64,000 nucleotides of DNA from JAPLDB01 sp038230515. GTDB taxonomy: Bacteria > Bacteroidota > Bacteroidia > AKYH767-A > 2013-40CM-41-45. The stretch spans positions 1-64,000 of the forward strand of contig JBBRND010000021.1 of assembly GCA_038230515.1 (NCBI GenBank). The letters are read 5' to 3'. The position numbers and the translations under genes were made by a program. This document shows, piece after piece, positions 30,816-40,417 of the stretch. Under the pieces are notes generated by a model, which was not told the origin of the DNA, did no database searches, and saw only the letters and a program-made list of their open reading frames with translations. Every line of letters begins with the position of its first letter. Within the stretch, counting starts at the first letter, position 1.

Positions 30816-33803
30816 TTAACTTTTCTCCTTCTTCGCAAAGTCAACCACAATTGGCGTGGCGATGCAAATGGAGGAATACGTTCCGATTACAATACCGATC
30901 AACAACGCAAACGTAAATCCTCTGATTACTTCTCCGCCAAAAATAAATATAGCAAGGACTACGAAGAAGATAGTGAGCGATGTATTGATGGTTCTGCTCA
31001 GCGTTGCGTTCAATGCATCATTGATTACTTTCTTCTGATCTTTTGCATGGTGATGCACGCCAACAAATTCGCGGATACGATCGAACACCACAACAGTATC
31101 CGTCATCGAGTAAGCCATTACGGTAAGTATTGCGGCAATGAATGCCTGATCAATTTCAAGTGAGAATGGAAGCACTCCATTGAAGATGGCAAAGAATGAA
31201 AGTACCACAAGCGCATCGTGAAGCAATGCAACCACGGCACCGAGACCATACTGCCATCTACGGAAGCGGACGAAGATGTAGAGGAACATCAATCCGCAGG
31301 AGATGAAGATTGCCCAGCCGGCTGATGATTTAATATCGTCTGCAACAGTAGGTCCTACTTTCTGCGAGCTCATCACTTCATATTTTGTGTTGAGCGTTTT
31401 CAAACCTTCATTTACTTTCTCAACCACTTTTGCTTCTGCATCGGGACTCTGATCTTCGATCAGGTAACTCGTAGTTATGCGCAACTGATTTCCTCCTCCA
31501 AATGTTTTTACTTCAGGAGATTTAGTAAGTGGTGCTTTCAATGCATCAATAACCTGCACGGTAGTTAAAGGTTGTTCGAAGCGGACCACGTATGTTCTTC
31601 CTCCCTGAAAATCCACCCCGAAGTTTAAGCCCTTTATTGAAAAGGCAATGATTCCGCAGGCGATGATAATTCCGCTGAAAATGTAATATGATTTTCTACG
31701 CTCCACGAAATTGATGTGAATGTTTTTGAAAGCGCCTTTGGTAACACTGTTCCAAAATTTAATCTCTTTATTTTTTCCCAACATCCAGTCGAAGATGAGT
31801 CGTGAAATAAAGATGGCGCAGAATAACGATGAAAGAATTCCGATGATGAGTGTAGTTGCAAAACCCTGTATCGGGCCTGAACCGAATACGTAAAGGATGA
31901 TACCGAGAATGAGCGTGGTGATGTTAGAGTCAATGATTGAAGTGTACGCATGTTTGAAACCATCACTTACTGCAAGGCGAACTCCTTTGCCTAACGTTAA
32001 CTCTTCACGGATACGTTCGAAGATGAGGATATTCGCATCAACAGACATACCAATGGTGAGTACGATACCTGCAATACCGGGCAGTGTTAGCACCGCACCG
32101 AGCGAGGCGAGAATTCCCATCACAAAAAATACGTTGACGAAGAGTGCAACGTCTGCAATCAATCCTGCATTGTTGTAATAAGATACCATGAACACAAGCA
32201 CAAGTATCAATGCAATTACGAAGGAGAGAAATCCTGCATTGATTGCTTCAGCGCCAAGAGTAGGACCAACCACTGTGTCCTGCACGATGCGCGCAGGAGC
32301 AGGAAGCTTACCTACTTTTAGAATATTGGCTAAATCTTCTGCCTCCTCAAGAGAAAAACTTCCTGTGATCGATGAGTTGCCTCCGCTGATTTCCTGTATT
32401 ACATTCGGATAAGAATAAACATAATCGTCCAGCACGATGGCTACTGCTTTGCCCACGTTGTCATGCGTGAGGCGTTTCCATACGCGCGCGCCTTCGGCAT
32501 TCATGCTCATGGAAATTTCCCAGTTGTCAGTAAACTGTCCGCGCATTTTGCGGGCATCGGTAATTACGGAACCATCAAGCGGAGCAACGGGTTCGCGTGC
32601 GGGAGTTTTAATGGCAACGAGCTGAACAACTTTTCCATCTTTATCAATCGGCTTCACGGTCCAGTATGGGCGAAACTCTTTCGGAAATTTAGAGCGCACC
32701 TGTTCCATCTGTAATATTTTATTTACACGCGCTGTGTCTTTCACCAATGAAGAACCGATAACCGGACCTTTGCGAAGTTCCTGCTGATTCTTATCGTTGG
32801 TTTGAACGGAAGGATTCAACACTGCATACAGCGGATTGTCTTTTGCATATTCTTCAAAAGTTTTATTCTTCTTCGTTGTGTCTTTTGAAGCAGTGTCTTT
32901 ATCATTCTTCGCTAATTGTTCTTCGAGAGAAGATTTCTTTGTTGAGTCTTTCGCAGTGGAATCTTTTGCTGCAATCAATGCATCATTTTTTGGTGCAAGT
33001 GAATCAGGGTTGAGTTTACTTACATTGGTATCACTGATGCCCATACTCTTGAGTACCTTATTGGCTTCTTCAAGCATGGGGAAGATGTCTTTATTATCAT
33101 ACGTTTCCCAGAACTCCAGCTTGGCAGTTCCCTGAAGGAGTTTGCGCACACGCTCCGGTTCTTTAATGCCGGGAAGTTCAACTAGTATTCTTCCGTTGCC
33201 GATCTTCTGCACGTTGGGTTGTGTTACCCCGAATTTATCAATACGTGTTTTCAGAATCTGATACGTGCGATCAAAAGCAGCGTCCGATTCCGTCTTTATT
33301 ATTTTCAACACATCTGCATTTGATGAATTGAAGTTGATGCGGTCGCTCAACTCTTTTGTTGCGAAGATGGCAGCAAGCCGTGCATTGGCATCGAGTCTCT
33401 GAAATTCTTCTCCAAAGAGCGTTACGTAATCCTTCTGCGAACTGCTTTGTGCTTTCTGTGCATTGGCAAGTGCAGCATTGAAGGTGCCATCGTTGCTGTA
33501 GTTGCTCATAGCGCGGATAAGATCAACGAGGGATACTTCCATCGTTACGTTCATGCCCCCTTTTAAGTCGAGCCCGAGGTTGATCTCGTTCTCCTTGCAT
33601 TTTTTGTAGCTGCTTCCGAAGAGCGGATAAGCGGGTAGCGAACTTACCGAATCGAGATACACCTTCTCTTTGAGTACATCGCCTTTTGCGTAGTCCTTTG
33701 CCTTGTCTTCAACGTGTTTGGTTACCCATGTGAATGAAAGCTGATATAAACAAACCAGAGCCATTAAAATGGCAAAAAGTTTTACAGCGCCTTTACTTTG
33801 CAT
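30816..33803 (-). CDS. secDF: Protein translocase subunit SecDF fusion
   Basis: The 995-residue inner-membrane protein fuses SecD and SecF, which use the proton gradient to help late steps of Sec export. Seen: TM1; GLDLKGGMNVTMEV (P1 start); SecD motif DANILIFERIREEL; SecF start with GVDFQGGRTYVVRF; and YSMTDTVVVFDRIREF. About 12 membrane segments in two groups. Between about residues 270 and 370 there is a long Lys/Asp/Ser/Thr-rich low-complexity insertion (KDSTAKDSTKKSS...), making it longer than E. coli SecD plus SecF (615 plus 323). Heptamer repeats lie just upstream. Confidence 0.97.
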   Translation of the reverse strand: MQSKGAVKLFAILMALVCLYQLSFTWVTKHVEDKAKDYAKGDVLKEKVYLDSVSSLPAYPLFGSSYKKCKENEINLGLDLKGGMNVTMEVSLVDLIRAMSNYSNDGTFNAALANAQKAQSSSQKDYVTLFGEEFQRLDANARLAAIFATKELSDRINFNSSNADVLKIIKTESDAAFDRTYQILKTRIDKFGVTQPNVQKIGNGRILVELPGIKEPERVRKLLQGTAKLEFWETYDNKDIFPMLEEANKVLKSMGISDTNVSKLNPDSLAPKNDALIAAKDSTAKDSTKKSSLEEQLAKNDKDTASKDTTKKNKTFEEYAKDNPLYAVLNPSVQTNDKNQQELRKGPVIGSSLVKDTARVNKILQMEQVRSKFPKEFRPYWTVKPIDKDGKVVQLVAIKTPAREPVAPLDGSVITDARKMRGQFTDNWEISMSMNAEGARVWKRLTHDNVGKAVAIVLDDYVYSYPNVIQEISGGNSSITGSFSLEEAEDLANILKVGKLPAPARIVQDTVVGPTLGAEAINAGFLSFVIALILVLVFMVSYYNNAGLIADVALFVNVFFVMGILASLGAVLTLPGIAGIVLTIGMSVDANILIFERIREELTLGKGVRLAVSDGFKHAYTSIIDSNITTLILGIILYVFGSGPIQGFATTLIIGILSSLFCAIFISRLIFDWMLGKNKEIKFWNSVTKGAFKNIHINFVERRKSYYIFSGIIIACGIIAFSIKGLNFGVDFQGGRTYVVRFEQPLTTVQVIDALKAPLTKSPEVKTFGGGNQLRITTSYLIEDQSPDAEAKVVEKVNEGLKTLNTKYEVMSSQKVGPTVADDIKSSAGWAIFISCGLMFLYIFVRFRRWQYGLGAVVALLHDALVVLSFFAIFNGVLPFSLEIDQAFIAAILTVMAYSMTDTVVVFDRIREFVGVHHHAKDQKKVINDALNATLSRTINTSLTIFFVVLAIFIFGGEVIRGFTFALLIGIVIGTYSSICIATPIVVDFAKKEKS

Positions 33804-33885
33804 GTCGTGCTTTTTATGATATTATGAAGGTTAAATATTTGGGGGTGCAAACGTAGAAGAATTTTGCGATACAGCAAAGGATTTG

Positions 33886-33920
33886 AGTTCGTAGTTTTTA
33901 GTTGGTAGTTTGGAGTAAGG
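33886..33920. repeat. Five 7-bp repeats upstream of secDF
   Basis: AGTTCGT, AGTTTTT, AGTTGGT, AGTTTGG, AGTAAGG in strict register. Confidence 0.8.
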
Positions 33921-33994
33921 GGCAGGGTGTAATTAATAAAAAGCGGCAAGAGGCAGCAACGGAAGGTAGTAAACAGCCGTGAGTATTAAGTGCC

Positions 33995-34249
33995 CTACTC
34001 TTTCACCATTCTTCCTCTCCAAACGTTTTCTTTTTCATCCATGACGGCATAAAAGTAAATGCCGGAGGAAAAATTGCTGAGGTTTATTTCTGAAAAATTA
34101 TTCTCTGAGGTATAAACAATGCGCCAGCACTGTCGCTGATGCGGAGTGCATCCTTTCAAAATTTCATCTCCACCACTACCATCTTCCGCAAGAACGAAGG
34201 AGCTAAAAGAAATAAATGAAATAACTAGCGTAAAAATTATCTTCTTCAT
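33995..34249 (-). CDS. Small secreted protein ending in a T9SS-like motif
   Basis: The 84-residue protein has a signal peptide (MKKIIFTLVISFISFSSFVLA), a short linker with two Cys (CTPHQRQC), and an ending (INLSNFSSGIYFYAVMDEKENVWRGRMVKE) that copies the last strands of a T9SS sorting domain (xxLSxGIYxxxVxxxxxxxxxKLVK). There is almost no cargo, so it may be a miniature secreted peptide or an internally deleted T9SS protein. Confidence 0.6.
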   Translation of the reverse strand: MKKIIFTLVISFISFSSFVLAEDGSGGDEILKGCTPHQRQCWRIVYTSENNFSEINLSNFSSGIYFYAVMDEKENVWRGRMVKE

Positions 34250-34319
34250 CTCAATTGGTCTTAAGGTTTACAAAACCTAACTTGAAGATGAGGAGAATAT
34301 TTGAAGGGGCGTTTATTTT

Positions 34320-34351
34320 GTATAGCCCACGGTATTAACCGTGGGCTATAC
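34320..34351. repeat. 14-bp inverted repeat near the stop of 34353 gene
   Basis: GTATAGCCCACGGT (34320-34333) and ACCGTGGGCTATAC (34338-34351) form a perfect hairpin with a 4-nt loop. No long T-run follows on either strand, so it may be a stability or REP-type element rather than a classical terminator. Confidence 0.7.
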
Positions 34352-34352
34352 A

Positions 34353-34601
34353 CTACTTCACTCTCTCAACCACCCAACCATCTCCACTTACGAGCATCAG
34401 GCATGTAAAACGTTCACTGCGCCTGTGTTCAAATCTGCGCAACAATGCAGTGGGTGCTTTGCTTTTCCATTTCCAATCCTTCTTTTCCAGATGGATGATA
34501 TCGCCCACTTTCATGTTTATCAACATTGATCGCAGATGAGTCATGTGCCCCGGTGGTTTTAACTCCATCTTTTCTTTTTCTTCACGGGTTATTTTCTTCA
34601 T
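34353..34601 (-). CDS. Small basic hypothetical protein
   Basis: From ATG 34601 the protein has 82 residues (94 from an ATG at 34637). It is Lys/Arg-rich, with KMELKPPGHMTHLRSMLINMKVGDIIHLEKKDWKWKSKAPTALLRRFEHRRSERFTCLMLVSGDGWVVERVK. The central 'MKVGDIIxLEKKDW' and the final beta hairpin suggest a small nucleic-acid-binding fold, but I do not recognise the family. Confidence 0.5.
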   Translation of the reverse strand: MKKITREEKEKMELKPPGHMTHLRSMLINMKVGDIIHLEKKDWKWKSKAPTALLRRFEHRRSERFTCLMLVSGDGWVVERVK

Positions 34602-34690
34602 AACATTATTTGGTTTTATGCTGAAACAGTTCAGCAATGAATTTTCGCTGCAAAGTTATACATTTCCGGCATATAAAAGAAACACAGCAT

Positions 34691-34921
34691 GTGCGGAGGG
34701 GATTTGCTAAGGTACGGAGGGAATCTCCGAAAGTGCGGAGAAAATCTGCTAGAGTGCGAAAATAATCTACTACGGTGTGAAAAAGAATGATTAGAGTGTG
34801 ATTTTGAATGATTAGAGAATGAAGAAATATAATTAAGGTACAATTTAGAATAATATGAGTGCGACAGTGCATCGCGTAATGGCGCAGTGGCTTCGCGGAA
34901 TAGCGGATGGAATAAAATAAG
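34691..34921. repeat. 21-bp tandem repeat locus 4 (11 units, last ones decayed)
   Basis: Contiguous 21-bp units start GTGCGGAG or GTGTGA and continue with AAATCTGCTAGA or GAATGATTAGA. Units 1-8 are clear and 9-11 drift. There are no spacers. Heptad-like minus-strand frames (RTLADFL, RTFGDSL, RTLANPL) arise from the period. This fills most of 34638-35011, which has no supported gene. Confidence 0.85.
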
Positions 34922-35023
34922 AGAAAACGGAAGAGCTATGCACAATGCTGGTTAATCTTTGAGCAAAAATATTAAAATTGAAAAGCGGGGTAGAAAAAAA
35001 TAATAGTAGGTTTGCGAAAGAAA

Positions 35024-35392
35024 ATGCTTGCAATAATGAATGCTAAAAGCGGATTGACTACATCAGCCGCAATTTTTCTTATCACCTTGTTTAACTCATG
35101 CAGTTGTGATTGCTGGTGCGAAAAAAACCTAGGGTGCACAATTCTAACCGTGAAGCTAAAATCAAATGACAGCTTAGTGGTATCACAGATTTATTGCTCG
35201 CAAACCAATTATTCCAGTGATTTAATATTGCGTGATTCGATCACTGAATTCTATGCCCGTTACAGTTCTGACACTACAGCAATAAGCAGCCGCGACTCGA
35301 TCTATACACATGAACAAAGAATAGAGAACCTCAGCTGTAAGGAATCAGACCCTTACATAAAGAATGGATATAATTGTGAGTGTGCTAAATAA
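35024..35392 (+). CDS. Cysteine-containing small lipoprotein-like protein
   Basis: From ATG 35024 the protein has 122 residues (alternative ATG at 35036; an upstream TTG is unlikely). A hydrophobic segment TSAAIFLITLFNSC with a loose lipobox is followed by SCDCWCEKNLGC and two more Cys near the end (YNCECAK). It is probably exported, with disulphides or lipidation at the first Cys. No family recognised. Confidence 0.5.
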   Translation: MLAIMNAKSGLTTSAAIFLITLFNSCSCDCWCEKNLGCTILTVKLKSNDSLVVSQIYCSQTNYSSDLILRDSITEFYARYSSDTTAISSRDSIYTHEQRIENLSCKESDPYIKNGYNCECAK

Positions 35393-35512
35393 TTAGCTGA
35401 TTGAAAAGTAATTCTAAAGTTTTTCAACCTGTTTTCTAAAACAAACCCTACAGAAGTTTATTCCCTCTACGGAGTTTTAATTTAAAAATCAACACATCTT
35501 CAAATTTTCAAA

Positions 35513-36988
35513 TCAATACGCTCTCGCAAACACCACGCGTTCCTTGCTTGGATTGCCTGAGTAAATACATTTCCCTTCTTCCGCTTTATTGACGAGAGGT
35601 ATGCAGCGTATGGTCGCCTTGGTTTGCTCTTTAATTTTTTCTTCGGTTTCGGCAGTGCCGTCCCAGTGTGCAAAAACAAAGCCGCCATCGGTGTCGAGGA
35701 TGCGCGTTAACTCATCCATTGTATCCGCATTAGAAGTTCTTGTCTCGCGGAAGTTTTGCGCCTTGTTGTAAATGTTTTCCTGAATATTGTCCAGCAGGTG
35801 TTCAATCTTCAGAGATAAATCGGTGAGATGAATAACTGTTTTCTCTTTCGTATCCCTGCGCGCCACTTCAACCGATTGATTTTCCAAATCGCGCGGACCA
35901 ATGGAGATGCGCACAGGTACACCTTTCAATTCATACTCTGCAAATTTCCATCCGGGCTTGTGCGTATCGCGGTTGTCGAACTTCACTGAAATATTTTTCT
36001 GCCTCAGTTCGCTCATTATTTTATTTGCAACCACCGTGATCTCATTCAACTGCTCATCGCTTTTGTAAATCGGAACAATGACCACCTGAATCGGTGCAAG
36101 TTTAGGAGGCAGCACCAATCCGTCATCATCACTGTGTGCCATCACCAGCGCACCCATCAACCGCGTTGACACGCCCCATGAAGTAGCCCATACATGATCA
36201 AGTTTGCCATCCTTGCCTGTAAACTTCACATCAAATGCTTTTGCAAAATTCTGTCCCAGAAAATGTGATGTGCCTGCCTGCAATGCTTTGCCATCCTGCA
36301 TCATTGCTTCAATGCAATAAGTATCTATCGCTCCTGCAAAACGTTCGCTCGCGGTCTTCACACCCTTTATCACCGGCAGCGCAAGAAATTTCTCGGCAAA
36401 CTCAGCATACACATCAAGCATCTTTCTTGTCTCTTCAATGGCTTCGTCAGCAGTGGCATGTGCCGTGTGTCCTTCCTGCCAGAGAAATTCAGCCGTGCGA
36501 AGAAATAGCCGCGTGCGCATTTCCCATCGCACTACATTTGCCCATTGGTTAATAAGCAAAGGCAGGTCACGGTATGATTGGATCCATCCTTTGTACGTAT
36601 GCCAGATAATGGTTTCAGAAGTCGGGCGAACGATCAGTTCTTCCTCCAGTTTTGCATCAGGATCAACAATTACTCCGCTACCGTCAGCAGCATTCTTCAA
36701 CCGGTAATGAGTTACTACCGCGCACTCCTTCGCAAACCCTTCGACATGCGATGCTTCCTTACTGAAAAAGGACTTCGGAATAAACAACGGAAAGTACGCG
36801 TTTGAGTGACCCGTATCTTTAAACATTTTGTCGAGCACTGCCTGCATCTTTTCCCAGATGGCGTAACCATAGGGCTTGATAACCATACAACCTCTCACAG
36901 CAGAGTTTTCTGCAAGGTCGGCTTTGATCACAAGATCATTGTACCATTGAGAATAATTTTCACTGCGGGGAGTAAGAACTTTAGCCAT
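35513..36988 (-). CDS. proS: Proline-tRNA ligase (archaeal/eukaryotic-type, class IIa)
   Basis: The 491-residue protein starts MAKVLTPRSENYSQWYNDLVIKADLAENSAVRGCMVIKPYGYAIWE, the hallmark of the shorter ProS type without the editing insertion. It has class II motifs (RPTSETIIWHTYKGWIQSYRDLP; RTRLFLRTAEFLWQEGHTAH), an anticodon-binding domain, and a C-terminal zinc-domain-like extension ending RVVFARAY. It charges tRNAPro in the cytoplasm. Length is normal for the type. A stand-alone gene. Confidence 0.96.
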   Translation of the reverse strand: MAKVLTPRSENYSQWYNDLVIKADLAENSAVRGCMVIKPYGYAIWEKMQAVLDKMFKDTGHSNAYFPLFIPKSFFSKEASHVEGFAKECAVVTHYRLKNAADGSGVIVDPDAKLEEELIVRPTSETIIWHTYKGWIQSYRDLPLLINQWANVVRWEMRTRLFLRTAEFLWQEGHTAHATADEAIEETRKMLDVYAEFAEKFLALPVIKGVKTASERFAGAIDTYCIEAMMQDGKALQAGTSHFLGQNFAKAFDVKFTGKDGKLDHVWATSWGVSTRLMGALVMAHSDDDGLVLPPKLAPIQVVIVPIYKSDEQLNEITVVANKIMSELRQKNISVKFDNRDTHKPGWKFAEYELKGVPVRISIGPRDLENQSVEVARRDTKEKTVIHLTDLSLKIEHLLDNIQENIYNKAQNFRETRTSNADTMDELTRILDTDGGFVFAHWDGTAETEEKIKEQTKATIRCIPLVNKAEEGKCIYSGNPSKERVVFARAY

Positions 36989-37163
36989 AAGTTAAATCGG
37001 TTTTTGTATGTAAAAACACCGAGTTTTACCGGTTTAACGTATAGCAAATAACGAAAAACGAGCTTTGGTACGGTGTTTGTAATTTGAGAGGACGAAATTA
37101 GTAATTAAAACTTCATCAAATTTCAACCACATTTGTACTTTAAAATAAAAAGGAGACCGTATT

Positions 37164-38819
37164 ATGAAACGCATTACAAACATCTTCGCTACTGCCGGAA
37201 TCATTTTCCTCGCCAGTTGTTCATCATCAAAAAATGCATCCTCACAATCACCCGATGATGTGTATTATTCTTCGGGCGATCACACAGCGCAACCTCAACC
37301 TGCCTCTGCCGTGAGCCAGCAACCTGCGCCTGACAACTACAGTCAGAACAACAGCAATTATACTCCTAGTCAGAACAGCAATAATCAGCAAGATAATTCC
37401 AGTCAGAATAATTCTTCCGGAGCACAGGATCAAACTTATTCTTCCCAACAGAATCAGAATCCTTCATCCACTCAGCGCACAACTGATGATAACGGCAACA
37501 CCTACGTAACCAATAATTATTACAATGATGATGATTATTACGACTACCAATACTCATCGCGCATACGTAGATATTATTCTCCAGCTATCGGATACAACTA
37601 TTACGATCCGTACTACACTAATTCATATTGGTATGATTACAATCCGTACTCGTACGGTGTAAGCATCTACTGCGGCTATCATTTCTGGGCACCTTCTTAT
37701 TGCTATTACAATCCGTTCTGGTTTGGTCCGTCCTTCGGATATGGGTATAGTCCATGGGGATATTCTTACGGATATAACGGATACTACGATGGCTATTATA
37801 GTGGGCTTTACCACAACGGTTACAACAATCCGTATTATTACAACAGCTATGAAGGAACAACAAATAGCTATTACGGTCCACGCGGTTCCATCAGTTCAAA
37901 CGGGAAAACCAATTCACCATCTCCTCGTGGCTACACGTTAGGTGAGAAATATCAACAAGCAATTAGTGATCATAAAATTACTACCCTCGATCCGCATGGC
38001 GTTAATGGAACTGAACCTGGCACTAAGCCCGTTCCGGTTAGTGGTCGTAATGTAGTTTCTCCTATTGTACAACCCGGAGGCAAACAACCAATCAATACTG
38101 TAAATCCAAGAACTGTTGTTGATGGTGGAGGAAAAAATCCTGTAAGCACCGAACCAACCAGAGGACCGATCTCTATCAAGAATGAAACTGGTGGGAAACC
38201 TGTCGTTAGTCCTATAACTACACCCGTAAGAACTAATACTATTGGTGCAAATCAAAATCCAAAAGATAACGGTGGAACTGTCCGTCCGGATGTTGTGCAA
38301 CCTGTACGCGGAAATAATTTCTCCCGTCCAAATAACGATGTAACAGTAAACCCGCGCAACAACAATGGTGGAACTGTTCGTCCGAATGTAGAACCGCGGA
38401 ATTATCAGAATGTGCGTCCTGAAAACATTCAACCCCGTGATAATAATCAGTACAGTCAACCAAATAATACGCAACCTAGGAACAACAATGAGTACAGTCA
38501 ACCAAGGAATGACCGTCCTCGCAATGAAAATATGAATCCGAGAAATTACAATACTCCGCAAAATAATACTCCGCGAATTGAGCCACACAACGAACAGCAA
38601 CCGAGAAACAACAATCCTTCATACGAGCGTCCGCGTCAGGAGAGGCAGCCACGCATAGAACCGCGCCAGGAGCCGCGCCAATACAAGCAGGAAAATTCGC
38701 AACCGCGTCATCAGGAAAATATTAGCTCGCCAGCACCTCGCCAGCAAAACATCAGTGCACCTGCTCCGCGAAGTAATAATTCAGGTAACGAAAACAGGGG
38801 AGGAGGAAGAAGAAAGTAA
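37164..38819 (+). CDS. Low-complexity Asn/Pro/Tyr-rich lipoprotein
   Basis: The 551-residue protein has a lipoprotein signal with lipobox LASC (Cys19). The mature chain is strongly biased: Gln/Asn/Ser-rich (20-110), a Tyr/Gly-rich middle (about 120-240: YYDYQYSSRIRRYYSP, YNPFWFGPSFGYGYSP), then a long Asn-Arg-Pro-Gln-rich disordered tail (PRNNN, QPRNNNEYSQP). Such proteins occur widely in Bacteroidota and are thought to be surface-exposed and adhesive, but no function is proven. AGGAGA upstream is a rare good ribosome binding site here. A terminator follows. Confidence 0.7.
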   Translation: MKRITNIFATAGIIFLASCSSSKNASSQSPDDVYYSSGDHTAQPQPASAVSQQPAPDNYSQNNSNYTPSQNSNNQQDNSSQNNSSGAQDQTYSSQQNQNPSSTQRTTDDNGNTYVTNNYYNDDDYYDYQYSSRIRRYYSPAIGYNYYDPYYTNSYWYDYNPYSYGVSIYCGYHFWAPSYCYYNPFWFGPSFGYGYSPWGYSYGYNGYYDGYYSGLYHNGYNNPYYYNSYEGTTNSYYGPRGSISSNGKTNSPSPRGYTLGEKYQQAISDHKITTLDPHGVNGTEPGTKPVPVSGRNVVSPIVQPGGKQPINTVNPRTVVDGGGKNPVSTEPTRGPISIKNETGGKPVVSPITTPVRTNTIGANQNPKDNGGTVRPDVVQPVRGNNFSRPNNDVTVNPRNNNGGTVRPNVEPRNYQNVRPENIQPRDNNQYSQPNNTQPRNNNEYSQPRNDRPRNENMNPRNYNTPQNNTPRIEPHNEQQPRNNNPSYERPRQERQPRIEPRQEPRQYKQENSQPRHQENISSPAPRQQNISAPAPRSNNSGNENRGGGRRK

Positions 38820-38836
38820 GTTCATTCCCATAGACA

Positions 38837-38877
38837 CCCGCACTGAAATACAGAGTACATCTCAGTGCGGGTTTTAT
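38837..38877 (+). terminator. Intrinsic terminator after the low-complexity lipoprotein
   Basis: CCCGCACTGA (38837-38846) pairs with TCAGTGCGGG (38862-38871), followed by TTTTAT. Confidence 0.9.
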
Positions 38878-38914
38878 ATGCAAAATGTTTTGTCAAAAAT
38901 TAAAGAATAAGAAA

Positions 38915-40402
38915 ATGAAAACTAAATATCTCGCCCTTTTTGCAATAATTGCTCTGAGTTCATTCAATTCAAATGCACAAACAGATGCTGATGCGTTGCG
39001 TTACTCTCAAACTTCCATAACCGGAACTGCACGCTTCTCTTCGATGGCTGGTGCCTTCGGGGCTTTAGGAGGAGATTTTTCTTCCATCGCCATCAATCCT
39101 GCAGGACTTGGCGTTTACAGAAAATCCGAGTTTACTTTTTCTTCTTCGTTGTATATGAATCAAACCACGACAGATTTTCTTGGAAAATCAGCAACAGAAG
39201 ATCGTTTCAATTTTAATATCCCGAATCTTGGTTTGGTATTTACTTATCGCACAGAAGCCGACAAAAAAGATAATCAGGGTTGGAAAAATGTAAACGTTGG
39301 AATTGGTATGACGCGCATCAACAATTTTCAAACGCAATCTTTTTTTGAAGGACTCAACACAAAAAATTCCATGCTTGATCATTTTGTTGAAACAGCAAAT
39401 AATAACGGTAGTCCGTTAACATCAGATAACCTTGATCCGTTTTATGAAAAACTGGCTTTCGATGCAGGCATTATTTATCCGGATACTGACGGATCAAAAT
39501 ATATTTCCGATCTTGATCATGCTACTACACGTTCGATTACACAACGTAGAAATAGCACCACACGTGGAGGAATAAGCGACTGGAATTTTTCTCTTGCCGG
39601 AAACTACAACAACATTGTATATCTTGGAGGATCAATCGGCATTTCTTCTTTACGTTATCTTGAGGAATCAATTTACTCGGAAGAAGACAAAGACAATATT
39701 ATTCCTGTATTGAATAATTATTCATTGCAGCAGGATGTTACAACAAACGGAACAGGAATAAATTTGAAACTTGGTGTCATCGTTCGCCCTGCAAATTGGG
39801 TTCGGCTTGGTGTTGGATTTAACAGCCCGACTCTTTATTCTATGAAAGATGAATACAAGAACATTATCAAATCAAACCTCGACAGCATTACAACCTCACC
39901 TGCCGAATCGCCTGACGGAACGTATGATTATACATACACCACTCCGCTAAAAGCAACTGGCAGCATTGCCTTCATCATTGGAAAAATGGGCTTGATAAGT
40001 GCCGATTACGAGTATGTTGATTATTCGGGTTCACGTTATGACGCTTCTGGTGGTGACTTTACAACGGTGAACGATGCAATAAGAACCAAATATGCTGCCT
40101 CTGGAAATTTGAGATTAGGTGGAGAGTATCGTTGGAATAATATCAGTTTCCGCGGTGGATACGGCTTGTATGGTTCTCCTTTCAGTTCAGGATCTAAAAT
40201 CTCTGGTTCCGATTATTCCAAAACAAATTACACAGCAGGCATCGGCATCCGCGACAGTGATTATTTTATTGATCTTGGTTATGTATACTCTGAAAGCAAC
40301 GAATATTATCAGCCATATTCTATAAAAGATGTAGAAGTTGCCGGCTCTAAGAACAAAGTAGTGAATCACAATTTCGTGATCACCTTTGGTGTCAAGTTCT
40401 GA
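38915..40402 (+). CDS. FadL-like outer-membrane transport protein
   Basis: From ATG 38915 the protein has 495 residues. Signal peptide MKTKYLALFAIIALSSFNSNAQ is followed by SITGTARFSSMAGAFGALGGDFSSIAINPAGLGVYRKSEFTFSSSLY. This is the OmpP1/FadL-like N-terminal hatch seen in Bacteroidota (GTARxxxMGGAFGALGGDxSAxxxNPAGLG). The rest is beta-barrel, ending in the outer-membrane signature FVITFGVKF. FadL proteins take up hydrophobic compounds; the substrate here is unknown. The start at 38885 is rejected because it would put ten residues before the signal peptide. Confidence 0.85.
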   Translation: MKTKYLALFAIIALSSFNSNAQTDADALRYSQTSITGTARFSSMAGAFGALGGDFSSIAINPAGLGVYRKSEFTFSSSLYMNQTTTDFLGKSATEDRFNFNIPNLGLVFTYRTEADKKDNQGWKNVNVGIGMTRINNFQTQSFFEGLNTKNSMLDHFVETANNNGSPLTSDNLDPFYEKLAFDAGIIYPDTDGSKYISDLDHATTRSITQRRNSTTRGGISDWNFSLAGNYNNIVYLGGSIGISSLRYLEESIYSEEDKDNIIPVLNNYSLQQDVTTNGTGINLKLGVIVRPANWVRLGVGFNSPTLYSMKDEYKNIIKSNLDSITTSPAESPDGTYDYTYTTPLKATGSIAFIIGKMGLISADYEYVDYSGSRYDASGGDFTTVNDAIRTKYAASGNLRLGGEYRWNNISFRGGYGLYGSPFSSGSKISGSDYSKTNYTAGIGIRDSDYFIDLGYVYSESNEYYQPYSIKDVEVAGSKNKVVNHNFVITFGVKF

Positions 40403-40417
40403 AAAATTATTTCTCTT

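Noticed and set aside
30403..33135. Several plus-strand frames of 60-125 residues opposite tatA and secDF
   Set aside because: Shadows of the strongly coding minus strand; no motifs or promoters.
34320..34351. Classical intrinsic terminator at the 14-bp inverted repeat
   Set aside because: The hairpin is perfect but no T-run follows on either strand, so it is listed only as an inverted repeat.
8037..34921. CRISPR arrays at the repeat loci
   Set aside because: The units are contiguous 21-mers with no unique spacers, and no cas gene is present.
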